Part shown: one piece after another, positions 1 through 9,243 of the stretch
How the letters are laid out: the number at the start of each line of letters is the position of its first letter
Numbering within the stretch: position 1 is the stretch's first letter
Assembly (NCBI GenBank): GCA_963281255.1
Contig: OY725490.1
Span: 6,572,001-6,636,000, forward strand
Direction: 5' to 3'
Origin: Aphrocallistes beatrix
Lineage: Eukaryota > Porifera > Hexactinellida > Sceptrulophora > Aphrocallistidae
DNA: 64,000 bases
The notes under the pieces: generated by a model
Seen by the model: only the letters and a program-made list of their open reading frames with translations
Databases searched by the model: none
Told to the model about the DNA's origin: nothing
Program-made: the position numbers and the translations under genes

Positions 1-1388
1 TTTCGAGACGCTCGTTTCATATCCTCAGTCAGCTTAACATCTCTCTTCTTGACAACTAACGCGCTCACCTTGTAATACTGAATCTTTCCCTCGACGTGAA
101 GTGGGTTCAGCCTCCCTGTTCGCCCAACCCGATGCAAGTAATCAATTGGTTGACTGGGAAAGTCGAACATGATCACGTGTTTAACAGTAGCAGTATCGAT
201 GCCGCGAGAAAGTATGTCAGTACCGACTAGAATACGATTCTCCTCGGTCTGAAACTCTTTGATGATCCGACTCCTCTCTATATCCGGTAGACCGCCGTGT
301 ATTTGAAGTGTGCTTATATTGTTTTGGGACAAATGATGGCCGAGCCATTCAACTGAATCGATTGTATTGCAGAATATGAGTGTTTTAAGGTTAGAATTGT
401 TAGAGATTACTTTCAAGATGGTTTTCTCCTTGTCTCCTGGCAAGCAACGGTAGAATCTCTGCTCTACGTGTGGCAGCACCTTATGCAGACCCTCTGACTG
501 GATGAACTCGACCTCTGGGATTTGTGAGACGATACGTTTTTTGACGTAAGTGCTAAGCGAAGCACCCGCGACTACAACCTGTATCCCCTCCTCTGAGAGG
601 GGGCTGGTGCGTAGATTGAGGGACTTTAGGATGATCTCGTTTATCCCGAGGAAGGAGCTGTCGAACAATGTATCGTGCTCGTCGAACACGAGATAGGCCA
701 AGTCCTCGAGACTGATGTTATTGTACTTCTTCTGTAGGAAGAGGGTCATTGGGGTGCTTATAAGTATTTCATTTGGACTCTCTAGGGCAGATTTTAGTTT
801 CACACCTGGTAAACCTTTATAAATCGCTCTAGCGCGAAATTTCGTAGTATGCGCAAGTGATTTCGCGACAGCCAACACCTGAATGCACAGCTCTGCCGTC
901 GGAACCAGAATCAGTGCGCGCGGTCTGGATACACGTGTTTCTACATTGAGAATGGTCTGTTCCTGCTTGAGGAGATGAATGATAGGCGCCAGATAGGCGA
1001 GGGTTTTACCTGAACCTGTTTCTGCGGCTATACACACGTTTCTACCCTCGATTATTCGCGGGATGGCGAGCGCTTGTATCTGACTGGGACGGATAACCTC
1101 AATTTTTGTGAGTGCATCTAGAACATCCTTTCTCAGATCAAATTCCATGAAATCTGTCAGTGCTTTGCTTTCAAATTCTTTATTGCTTTTTCGTATTTTC
1201 AGAGGTTGAAGTGAGGGATGAGCTGCGTCATGCGTAACATGCGTTTTGCTGACATTCTTGCTGGTATATTGTGAAGATTCGCTTGTGCTTGTGTGTAAGA
1301 GATATTTCGGAAGATATTGATTGGAAATTTTACAGTTGAAACTCAAGATTCTTGACATCACTATATTAAACCTCAGAACTGACTCCAT
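1..1388 (-). CDS. DDX28: DEAD-box RNA helicase, DDX28-like (5' part; C-terminus cut by window edge)
   Basis: I translated the minus strand directly. The frame is open from an ATG at 1388 to the window edge, with an in-frame stop just upstream of the ATG; a second in-frame ATG lies at 1358. Helicase motifs appear in order: a Q-motif region (RPSQIQALAIPRII), Walker A AETGSGKT, PRALILVPT, DEHD in place of DEAD, FCNT, DILSRGID and HRVGRTGR. The motif II context (DEHDTLFDSSFL) and the sequence around PHVEQRFYR resemble human DDX28, a mitochondrial helicase for large-ribosomal-subunit assembly. The 100 or so residues before the core are basic and Ser/Thr-rich, compatible with a mitochondrial presequence. 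Oddities are DEHD and a motif III that reads GASLST rather than SAT. The extreme C-terminus lies outside the window. The helicase assignment is near certain; DDX28 orthology is likely. Confidence 0.85.
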   Translation of the reverse strand, partial: MESVLRFNIVMSRILSFNCKISNQYLPKYLLHTSTSESSQYTSKNVSKTHVTHDAAHPSLQPLKIRKSNKEFESKALTDFMEFDLRKDVLDALTKIEVIRPSQIQALAIPRIIEGRNVCIAAETGSGKTLAYLAPIIHLLKQEQTILNVETRVSRPRALILVPTAELCIQVLAVAKSLAHTTKFRARAIYKGLPGVKLKSALESPNEILISTPMTLFLQKKYNNISLEDLAYLVFDEHDTLFDSSFLGINEIILKSLNLRTSPLSEEGIQVVVAGASLSTYVKKRIVSQIPEVEFIQSEGLHKVLPHVEQRFYRCLPGDKEKTILKVISNNSNLKTLIFCNTIDSVEWLGHHLSQNNISTLQIHGGLPDIERSRIIKEFQTEENRILVGTDILSRGIDTATVKHVIMFDFPSQPIDYLHRVGRTGRLNPLHVEGKIQYYKVSALVVKKRDVKLTEDMKRASR

Positions 1389-1501
1389 GTATATCCTAAC
1401 ACAGTATTAAATAAAATATTAATTAAAAATCAGTCTTATTTCACTAGGTAAAAGCACAAAAATCTAATCTATTCTCTCTAAAATATATACACAAAAAGAT
1501 T

Positions 1502-3853
1502 CTAAAGCGAAAATTCCGAGAGTCCGTGTTCAAATTCCTGAGAGAACCCTACGCTCTCTCTGAGGTTCATCACAGCATGGCCCCACATGTCAGGAATGTA
1601 GAGGAGGTCTCCAGGGAACTGCGTACAGGTCGACATGCCAGCACCCTTGGCGATAAATCTAGCATTGTCTCGGTACCAATCCAGTACATGTTGTTTGGAA
1701 TAGAATGCCACATTGGGAGGAAAGAAGAACCACTTTTTCTTGCCATACACGAGGAGATTCCAAGCGTGGCTGTGGAAATGCGGTGGAACCCCAGATAACG
1801 CTGGTCCCAAGTAGAACTGATAATCTCGGAGATGGATGTTAAGCTTTTCAGGAGAGAGCATTTCTGGGAATTTGAAATCTTCTAGTAGAGAGGAATCAGT
1901 TGGGATGGCCTGGTAAATGTAATTCGGTGTAGGAAACTCTTCAATTTGGCGATAGTTATTCTCTGAAAACTGGTTAGACATCTCAACGAGGAACTCACTA
2001 AGAGTTACTTCACTCGTGTTCAGTCGTAACCCACTCGGCTCCCCATAGCTTATCTGCTTCTGTTGAAATCTGAAAGCACCATACTTTTTCTCGAAATTCT
2101 GTCTTTGGAAATTTAGCTTAAACTTGTTCCTATCCTTGAGTATGTTCCGAATCAGGACAGGTTTCTGTATGGATAAGTAGTCAATCATAAAACTTTCAAG
2201 AGACAAAGTTTCCAACACATCAATGCTACACCTATCATTTGTCAATTCAGGAGGGAGGTCAGTTGGTCCCTCTAACCAACCCCCTAACCGCGTAGGCTTA
2301 CTCTCCACAAACGCCGGTTCCACTAAACAGCCCTTGGTCATTTTTAAATTCAGTGCTCCATAAAATCCATCTGCCGCCCAACCATGCTGACAGGCGACGT
2401 CACCTGCTGTTCTCCCAAACAGATCTACAGAGGAGAGATTAAAGTCATTCTTGTTCAGATGCCGCACAAGATTGAAACTTCCGTACATGACCGCGATATG
2501 CAGACAGGTTTGTTGGAGTGCGTTCCTCGCGTTTCTGTCAGCTCCACTGGCTATTAATTGATTCAGAAAGTTGGTCGAGTCTAAGCTACAAGCTTGCAAT
2601 AGTGGAGTCCATCCATACTGGTTACTAATGTACAGTAATGCACCTTTATTCACCAACGCTTTCATCAGACTCTGTCTCGTTAAACATCGCTCTAAAACTC
2701 GGCGAATCAAGGGTAGGTACAACTCATTCGCTCTCAAACCTTTCTGCTCTCTCGCTTCGAGATAGCATGCGTCTGTCATGAGTTCAGAGGCAGAATCATG
2801 GTTGCGTAGCAACGCCCTTACCATGCTAATCGTTTGGGAATTCAACCCAGAAGTGAGTAGAAGTAAGGACTGCTCTCCGATAATGGTGTACGCCTCATGC
2901 AGTGAACCTCTCTCCTGACGAATGAACTCGAGTATCATATACCGTTGTAGCTCTACCGCCCCTCTCACAGCTACACCGATACCGAATGAGAATGTGGAAT
3001 AGTGCAGGTGCAACACCTGGTCGTCTTGCCAAAGCGAGGAAAGAATGTCATATGTCTGATCAGCTTTTCTGAAGTCGCCTGTCTCGATGTAACAAGCGAC
3101 TAACTGATCAAGTGTCATCTTCAAGTCATCGTTGTCAGCAAACATCTCTAACAAGAACGATTTCTCATCGTCACGCATCAGATACATCTCCCCTAGCATT
3201 CCAGGCCAATCCTCCACTCCTCCTTTGTTCTGGAGGTAAGCTTCAAGATGAGGCCCTGCCTCTTGGAAGCGGAGCATATTCATGTAAAACTCAGAAAGGC
3301 CTTTTCTATAAGAAGCATCACTGGGGTCCAATTCGACAGCTTCTTCCATCCAGATGACCGCCTCCTCCCACCTGCCCATTTTAAGCAACACCACTGCCAT
3401 GTTCCACCTGACACCTGAGTTCTTTGGTTCCTGAATGGCGCAGGCGGCCAGTAGGTCAAGAGCAGGCTCATACCAATCCGATCCTCTCGTTACCATGCTA
3501 CGGGCATGAGAAGACAGTTCACTACAATTGTAGTTGGAGATCCGGTCCTCAATATCCGCATTCTTGTCTCCTTTCTGGTTGTTAGGTTTATCTATCACTG
3601 AACGAGGTCTATTCTTGTCAGAGGAGAAGAGACGCTCACTGCTGGGATAGAACAAGTAGAGGAAGATAGCGGAGAGGAGGAGCAGAAGTGTGATGAGGAG
3701 GGAGATCCTGTACACACGGAGGTCTTGATCGCCATCAGGTGGAGGAGGCTTATGCTTTCTTGTCGCGATTCTCTCCCTTTCCTTCGGAGGAGAGTCTTTG
3801 GATGAGGAGGGAGGTTTGCTGGACTGTGTCCTATGCCGGGCTGTAGAACTCAT
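1502..3853 (-). CDS. Membrane-anchored TPR-ankyrin-JmjC (JMJD8-like) protein
   Basis: A 783-aa single-exon gene starting at ATG 3853. A basic, Ser/Pro-rich cytosolic N-terminus precedes one hydrophobic segment (about residues 48-69), predicting a type II membrane protein. TPR-like helices follow (about 130-215, e.g. NMAVVLLKMGRWEEAVIWME). Ankyrin repeats come next (about 405-490, including GWTPLLQACSLDSTNFLNQL). A C-terminal cupin/JmjC domain occupies about 560-775. The PPHFHSHAWNLLVYGKKKWFFFPP-type region and the later DMWGHAVMNL match the JMJD8 pattern. Candidate metal ligands are H692, H694 and H759, an H-x-H instead of the usual H-x-D/E. JMJD8 in vertebrates is ER-luminal, which fits the predicted topology. 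Catalytic activity is not established; hydroxylase or a structural role are both possible. A broken copy of its 5' end lies at 5741-5880. Confidence 0.8.
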   Translation of the reverse strand: MSSTARHRTQSSKPPSSSKDSPPKERERIATRKHKPPPPDGDQDLRVYRISLLITLLLLLSAIFLYLFYPSSERLFSSDKNRPRSVIDKPNNQKGDKNADIEDRISNYNCSELSSHARSMVTRGSDWYEPALDLLAACAIQEPKNSGVRWNMAVVLLKMGRWEEAVIWMEEAVELDPSDASYRKGLSEFYMNMLRFQEAGPHLEAYLQNKGGVEDWPGMLGEMYLMRDDEKSFLLEMFADNDDLKMTLDQLVACYIETGDFRKADQTYDILSSLWQDDQVLHLHYSTFSFGIGVAVRGAVELQRYMILEFIRQERGSLHEAYTIIGEQSLLLLTSGLNSQTISMVRALLRNHDSASELMTDACYLEAREQKGLRANELYLPLIRRVLERCLTRQSLMKALVNKGALLYISNQYGWTPLLQACSLDSTNFLNQLIASGADRNARNALQQTCLHIAVMYGSFNLVRHLNKNDFNLSSVDLFGRTAGDVACQHGWAADGFYGALNLKMTKGCLVEPAFVESKPTRLGGWLEGPTDLPPELTNDRCSIDVLETLSLESFMIDYLSIQKPVLIRNILKDRNKFKLNFQRQNFEKKYGAFRFQQKQISYGEPSGLRLNTSEVTLSEFLVEMSNQFSENNYRQIEEFPTPNYIYQAIPTDSSLLEDFKFPEMLSPEKLNIHLRDYQFYLGPALSGVPPHFHSHAWNLLVYGKKKWFFFPPNVAFYSKQHVLDWYRDNARFIAKGAGMSTCTQFPGDLLYIPDMWGHAVMNLRESVGFSQEFEHGLSEFSL

Positions 3854-4142
3854 TGTCTTAATTCAAAATAAAATAAAATTTATTAGCGATAAAATTAATT
3901 CAAATCGAAATCAGTTCATGTAAACACTGGTGGACTAGTGGTTTAGAAGTGTAAATAAATCATAGATGAATAAGTAAATAAAAAAAATAGTACACATCAA
4001 AGTCACAAATAGCAAACAGGCAAGCTATAGCTGGTAACTATTTTACCAAAATTCGTGAGAAATTCACACATATCTATTTGCAATACTAGCAGAAAATAGT
4101 TTAGTATAAAATATAGAATATCTTGCATAAATAAAATAAAAG

Positions 4143-5375
4143 TCAAAATATGGCAAAAACATTAGAACCATCTTGAAAGCAGATCAATAATCTCCCATCT
4201 TGAAAAGCGGAAATACTGAAAGGGGTGTTGATGATACTTTTTAATTCGTTAAAATCGACTGAATGAATGATATTTCCTTCAGGAGATAGGATGAAGAGAG
4301 AATTCTGGAAAGGGATCGTAATCAGAAAGTTCGATTGAAGGTCAAAGTTAAAATGGAAAACGGTCTTGTGAAATTGTGGAAGCTTGGGAATAGTATTCAG
4401 GAGTTGACCCAATGTAGAAAACAGTTTAATGACGCCAGTCTCTTCCACAATGTAGACTATGCTACTTCTCACGCGCAAACAATAAGAATTAGTTATGGAA
4501 TCCTCAGCCATAATTCTTTTAAATCTGAGATTCAAGTCAAACACAGAAATGCGCTTATTACCATGTTCAACTACGAACAAATCTTCTTTATCGATATCTA
4601 GACCTGCGGGACGATTCAACTGACCAGGTTCAGGGCCTTTATGAACGTTCGATTCCTTTACGAAAGTAAAAGTATTCAAGCACCATTTAGATAAGGTGTG
4701 TCCATTGATATCAGAAATGTAAATAAAATTATCACGCAATAAGATCTCCCATGGACTTCTGAGATTTCCACCAAACTCAGACAAATATTCTCCTTCCATA
4801 CTCCAAACTTGAATATGAGAATTATAACAATCAGCAATGAATATTCTTTGATTTTCATTATCGATTACAACTCCTCTAGGATTAGTGAACTCTCCTTTTC
4901 CTTTCCCAAATGTACCAAACACTTTCACAGGTTTAGAGAGTTGAGTGTAATTCCTGACTAACACCTTGTCGGTCTCTTTACTAAAAGATCCGAATTTGGA
5001 AATTTTCAATTCCAAACCATTTTTATCACAAACGAATCGAACTTGGTAATATAGTTTCTTTTCTTTCTCACTAATGACAGAACTTAAATCAGCAATTCCC
5101 TTTCCCATTGAAGTTCTAGCTTGATTCATTTTCAATTTAGAAAGACATTCTTCTATCTCAGCTCGTTCTCTCTTAATTTCTTCTAAAGATTGGATGCAGC
5201 TAGCTCGTGTTCTGTTGAACTCTTCTTCCCATTGGTACAGCTGTGACAGGAGAACTTCTCTCCTCACATTCACTTTCTCCATCAGAGAATCGAATATCTC
5301 GTTTATTTGTGCTCTCACTTTCTGGAATATATTTACTCGATCGGGACCGGGAGCGTCCACTAAACTTGTGGCCAT
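4143..5375 (-). CDS. NHL-repeat protein with N-terminal coiled coil (copy 1)
   Basis: A 410-aa single-exon gene with ATG at 5375. The N-terminal 110 residues are a charged coiled coil (NEIFDSLMEKVNVRREVLLSQL onwards). From about residue 150 come NHL/beta-propeller blades with the usual GxFxxPxGVxxD...IFIADxxNxxIQVW pattern, for example KGEFTNPRGVVIDNENQRIFIADCYN. This is the coiled-coil plus NHL half of a TRIM-NHL protein, but there is no RING or B-box, so no E3 ligase activity is expected. It is one of three paralogues here (others at 6364-7590 and 28742-29974), and the most diverged in its C-terminal blades. Function unknown; a protein- or RNA-binding scaffold is a family-level guess. Confidence 0.85.
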   Translation of the reverse strand: MATSLVDAPGPDRVNIFQKVRAQINEIFDSLMEKVNVRREVLLSQLYQWEEEFNRTRASCIQSLEEIKRERAEIEECLSKLKMNQARTSMGKGIADLSSVISEKEKKLYYQVRFVCDKNGLELKISKFGSFSKETDKVLVRNYTQLSKPVKVFGTFGKGKGEFTNPRGVVIDNENQRIFIADCYNSHIQVWSMEGEYLSEFGGNLRSPWEILLRDNFIYISDINGHTLSKWCLNTFTFVKESNVHKGPEPGQLNRPAGLDIDKEDLFVVEHGNKRISVFDLNLRFKRIMAEDSITNSYCLRVRSSIVYIVEETGVIKLFSTLGQLLNTIPKLPQFHKTVFHFNFDLQSNFLITIPFQNSLFILSPEGNIIHSVDFNELKSIINTPFSISAFQDGRLLICFQDGSNVFAIF

Positions 5376-6363
5376 AATAATCTACAATAATAAAATAAAT
5401 AATGGTTATTTGGGTTTATAACTCGGGATGAACTGAAAACCTAGTTACATATTTCGTATGATGAAATATTCCCAAATTAAACTTGCTAAGTGTTGAAAGG
5501 TAATTCTAAGTAACAAATCTCGGTTAAGTGAATGAGGATAAATCAAAATTTTGTGAGTGGGACTCATTTCATCATATTTGGATGATTTTATGTTTCAGGA
5601 GAGAGACATATGATAATAGTCGTCTCCTGTTACTACGCACCACTAGGGTGTCAAAATTATCAGAGTAGGTTTAGAAAGAGTGCTATTTATCCGTCCATAC
5701 TAAAGAGTCTACTGTGTACTCTAATAACCAGTTATTTTGAACGGAGGTCTTTTTCACCATCAGGTGGAGGAGGCTTATGCTTTCTTTTCGCGATTCTCTC
5801 CCTATCCTCCGGAGGAGAGTATTGGATGAGGTGGGATGTTTGCTGGGCTGTGTCCTGTAGAACTCATTGTCTTAATTCAAGCAAATTCGAAAGTTAATTT
5901 TATGTTATTATTTAACTTTAGGGTGAAGCTATTGAACCGACTGGTCTTATCACATCTTTAGTGAATAAATATATTGTTCAAATCACGAACTTTTATGTAC
6001 AGATTGTACCAAACACTTGAGATGAAGGAAACAGTTGGGAGGGGTAAGGTCGTTTTTTTATTACTTAAGGTTTGGATGGCCCTTAATAGTATGCAGGTTT
6101 CAATTCAATGAACTGCCCTGAATATACAATGTAATAATTATAAAAAATCTCACAATGACCTTATATTCAACTAACATGTAAAAGTTAGCATAATACAATA
6201 AAATCTGCAGGAATCAGTGAATACAGCTACAGAACTACAAATAACTAAGGTGCAGTAACACAAATGTCTAGTCCATATCCTCCTAATGAGGTAGGCAATA
6301 TATACAGAACTAATGATATAAAAATAAAGATATCTCAATAGAGTTAATCTTACGGAGAAGAAA
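5376..6363. other. Intergenic region between two NHL genes, holding a gene fragment
   Basis: No intact gene. 5741-5880 is a degenerate copy of the 5' end of the JmjC gene (separate entry). The rest is AT-rich and unassigned. The last ~130 bp (about 6230-6363) is the 3' flank shared with the NHL copy at 28742-29974. Confidence 0.7.
5741..5880 (-). pseudogene. Broken copy of the 5' end of the JmjC gene
   Basis: Positions 5741-5880 closely match 3716-3866, which covers the start codon, basic N-terminus and 5' leader of the TPR-ankyrin-JmjC gene. Several small deletions remove the reading frame: for example, a block around the second to seventh codons is missing, and 3 or more bases are lost near 5820. 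Nothing downstream (transmembrane segment, repeats, JmjC) is present. With NHL copies on either side, this reads as the truncated remnant of a tandem duplication of a [JmjC gene + NHL gene] unit. Confidence 0.85.
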
Positions 6364-7590
6364 TTAAAATAAGGCTACTGCACTAGAACCTCCAGAGAAG
6401 CTTAACACGATAGTCCCGCATTTGCCAATATCAACTCCAAAAGGTTTATTGAGTCCGTATTTAGAGAAAGAGACAGAATGAATGAGATCTCCTTCTGGAG
6501 ATAAGATGAAGAGAGATTTGTTACGATAATCTGTGATGAGAAAATTTAAATGCATATCAAAATTAAAAAACCAAACATCATCAGAGAAGACTGGAAGCTT
6601 TGGAATAGTTTTGAGGAGTACATCTGTTTTAGAGAATAGTTTGATAACACCAGTAGTCTCTAGAATGTAGATTGTGTTGTCACTCACTCGCAAACAATAA
6701 GAATTAGCTATTGCGTTAGCAGCCATAATTCTTTTGAATTCAAGATTCAGATCAAACACAGAAATGCGCTTATTACCAAACTCTACAACGAATAATTCTT
6801 CTTCATCGATATCTAGACCCGTGGGGGAGTACAACTGACCAGGTGCAGGACCTTGAGAAGTTTTCGATTTCTTTACGAAAGTAGAAGTATTTAAGCACCA
6901 TTTAGATAAGGAGTGTCCATATATATCAGAAATGTAAATGCAATTATCACACAAGACGATTTCCCATGGATCTTGAAAAAAATCTTTACCAAACTCAGAC
7001 AAATACTCTCCTTCCATACTCCAAACTTGAATACAAGAATTAATCGCATCAGCAATGAATATTCTTTGATTATTATTATCGATTTCAACACCTCTAGGAT
7101 CAGTGAACTCTCCTTTTCCTTTCCCAAATGTACCAAACACTTTCTCAGGTTTAGAGAGTTGAGTGTAATTCCTGACTAACACATTGTCAGTCTCTTTACT
7201 CAAAGATCCGAATTTGGAAATCTTCAATTCCAAATCATTTCTATTACAAACGAATCGAACTTGGTAATAGAGTTTCTTTTCTTTCTCACTAATGACAGCA
7301 CTTAAATCAGCAATTCCCTTTTCCATTGAAGTTCTAGCTTGATTCATTTTCAATTTAGATAACAATTCTTCCATCTCAGTTCGTTCTCTCTTCATCTCTT
7401 CTAAGGATTGGATAAAGCTAGCTCGTGTTCTGTTGAACTCTTCTTCCCATTGGTTCAGCTGTCTCAGGAGAACTTCTCTCCTCTCATTCACCTTCTCTAT
7501 CAGAGAATCGAATAGCTCTTCTATTTGTCTCCTCACTCTCTTGAACACATTCTCTTCAGAATAGGAAACATCAACTAAACGCGTGGCCAT
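6364..7590 (-). CDS. NHL-repeat protein with N-terminal coiled coil (copy 2)
   Basis: A 408-aa single exon with ATG at 7590. It has the same architecture as the copy at 4143-5375: a coiled coil (about residues 15-120) then NHL blades (about 150-405), with no RING or B-box. The coiled-coil half is almost identical between paralogues (QWEEEFNRTRAS, DLSAVISEKEKKLYYQVRF), while the propeller surface diverges. It is closest to copy 3 at 28742-29974: both share the C-terminal SFSKYGLxxPFGVDIGKCGTIV block and their 3' flanking DNA. This suggests copy 3 was seeded from this locus. Function unknown. Confidence 0.85.
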   Translation of the reverse strand: MATRLVDVSYSEENVFKRVRRQIEELFDSLIEKVNERREVLLRQLNQWEEEFNRTRASFIQSLEEMKRERTEMEELLSKLKMNQARTSMEKGIADLSAVISEKEKKLYYQVRFVCNRNDLELKISKFGSLSKETDNVLVRNYTQLSKPEKVFGTFGKGKGEFTDPRGVEIDNNNQRIFIADAINSCIQVWSMEGEYLSEFGKDFFQDPWEIVLCDNCIYISDIYGHSLSKWCLNTSTFVKKSKTSQGPAPGQLYSPTGLDIDEEELFVVEFGNKRISVFDLNLEFKRIMAANAIANSYCLRVSDNTIYILETTGVIKLFSKTDVLLKTIPKLPVFSDDVWFFNFDMHLNFLITDYRNKSLFILSPEGDLIHSVSFSKYGLNKPFGVDIGKCGTIVLSFSGGSSAVALF

Positions 7591-7782
7591 TATTATCTAT
7601 AATACAGAGCAAAAGAGTATTTATATTTAATTCAATCTTGTAAGACGACCTGAGGCAAAACATTATGTTTAAATTCACACATATTAATACCATCATAAAT
7701 AAATTTGAATACACAGAATGAAATTGTAAATCCACAAATAATACAATACGATCATTCTAGTTAATCTAAATGCTCAGTTTAG

Positions 7783-8994
7783 TTAACTAACTCTACACTT
7801 CTCATTCCGTCTCGGGGTAGGCCTCGGTTTGGATGGAGCTTTATAGCCAATCATTTCCAATTCCTCTTTATAGTAATTCGCCACCTCCGTCATTTCTAAC
7901 TCTTGAGCTAGTTTCAGAGAAGCATTCAAATCTTTCTGCTCGGCTTTAGCGATTTCAAGGCACTTATCTGAACAGCACCACTGACGAAATGCAACAACAC
8001 TCGCGCCGAGAAAAGTCGGGAGAACAGATTCCAAAATGAATCCACCGTTAGCGTCGGAATAAACGTTATTACAAACGAAACAGAGCTGGCATCTCTCCAA
8101 GGCCCGGTCTAACACACGGCAGAGCAACGGTGCTAAAGACCGGTTTTTCCAACACATGGAATCACGCTCCAGGACTACCTCACTCGACAGAATTTGCAAG
8201 GGTAGGGGCTTAAATAGTTTTCGCTGCTCTGTTGGTGTAGCCTTGACAATGCCAGTTTTAATGTTCCGATTGACACGATCCAAAAATCTTGAATCAGTGT
8301 TTGTGAAAAACTTAAGCGAAGGTAACTTCTGAATAATGAAAGGCAAAAAATGCTGTGCTGCACTCTGGCAATGGAACTCGTGTAATCTCTCACAATTCAG
8401 AAGTGTGAAGGGAACTTTATCTGGAGTAATGCTATTATTATTTATGTTCAACATTTCCAATTTGCTCAACATTCCGATCGAAGCTGGAAGTGCCTTTAAG
8501 TTTGAATTTAACACCAACACTCTTAAACTCGTCAAATTCCAAAATTGTAGTAGTTCCTTGCTATCTTCGAGAGAGGAACGGCGGATCGTTAGCACTTCTA
8601 GTTGCTCGAAATTGAGAATGGAAGAGAGAGCAGATTCCTTGTCAGGGCTAAGATTTTGTAGGTTCTCCACCTGAAGGTCAATCAACTCTGGCAAGAATTT
8701 CTGGTTGAAGTATCGAATAAAGAAAATACGCCAGTTTAAGTATTTCGTTAGAATTTCAGTAAATAATTCAATCGTAGCGTCTTCTTCCGTCTTAAGATGT
8801 TCGAACAATTCATCAGATGAAACCTTGCAACAAATTTTCTTTTCTTTTATTTCCTCAATCGGAGATGTAAAATCAAAAGATATTCTCTTAACCACCCGAA
8901 AGGCATCGAATATTTTTCCAATTAAAAGTGGGAAATCGATGATCATTTCTTGGGGACGGATTCGAACAAGATTGAAATCAAAATTAGCGGCCAT
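7783..8994 (-). CDS. Leucine-rich-repeat protein with C-terminal Cys cluster (LRRC28/LRRC58-like)
   Basis: A 403-aa single exon from ATG 8994. About residues 105-235 carry LRRs in the short intracellular style (LTSLRVLVLNSNLKALPASIG, LSKLEMLNINNN). Then comes a C-terminal module with paired cysteines (CQLCFVCNNVYS ... WCCSDKCLEIA), likely zinc-binding. LRRs followed by such a C-x2-C ... CC-x2-C tail are the layout of animal LRRC28 and LRRC58. Those proteins lack a signal peptide and act in the cytosol, and LRRC58 acts as a ubiquitin-ligase substrate receptor. The N-terminal 100 residues are unassigned. Orthology to one or the other cannot be settled by eye. Confidence 0.7.
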   Translation of the reverse strand: MAANFDFNLVRIRPQEMIIDFPLLIGKIFDAFRVVKRISFDFTSPIEEIKEKKICCKVSSDELFEHLKTEEDATIELFTEILTKYLNWRIFFIRYFNQKFLPELIDLQVENLQNLSPDKESALSSILNFEQLEVLTIRRSSLEDSKELLQFWNLTSLRVLVLNSNLKALPASIGMLSKLEMLNINNNSITPDKVPFTLLNCERLHEFHCQSAAQHFLPFIIQKLPSLKFFTNTDSRFLDRVNRNIKTGIVKATPTEQRKLFKPLPLQILSSEVVLERDSMCWKNRSLAPLLCRVLDRALERCQLCFVCNNVYSDANGGFILESVLPTFLGASVVAFRQWCCSDKCLEIAKAEQKDLNASLKLAQELEMTEVANYYKEELEMIGYKAPSKPRPTPRRNEKCRVS

Positions 8995-9243
8995 AGCTAA
9001 GTTCTTAGATAAATAAATTAGAAATTTTGCTACCTAAAGAACAGTGTGAGCTATTTCTACCATTAATTAATCTAATTTATAATAATCCCAATCTATTTAA
9101 TGTTATGAAATATGCTATTTAATAAACAATATAATAAAGCTAATTTATTGAAAAAGAGTGGGAAATATTTGACTGAATTCAAGTGTCACAATCTAAATAC
9201 ATTGAAAAACCATTCACTGCAATTCTAAAACACTATCAAGTTA

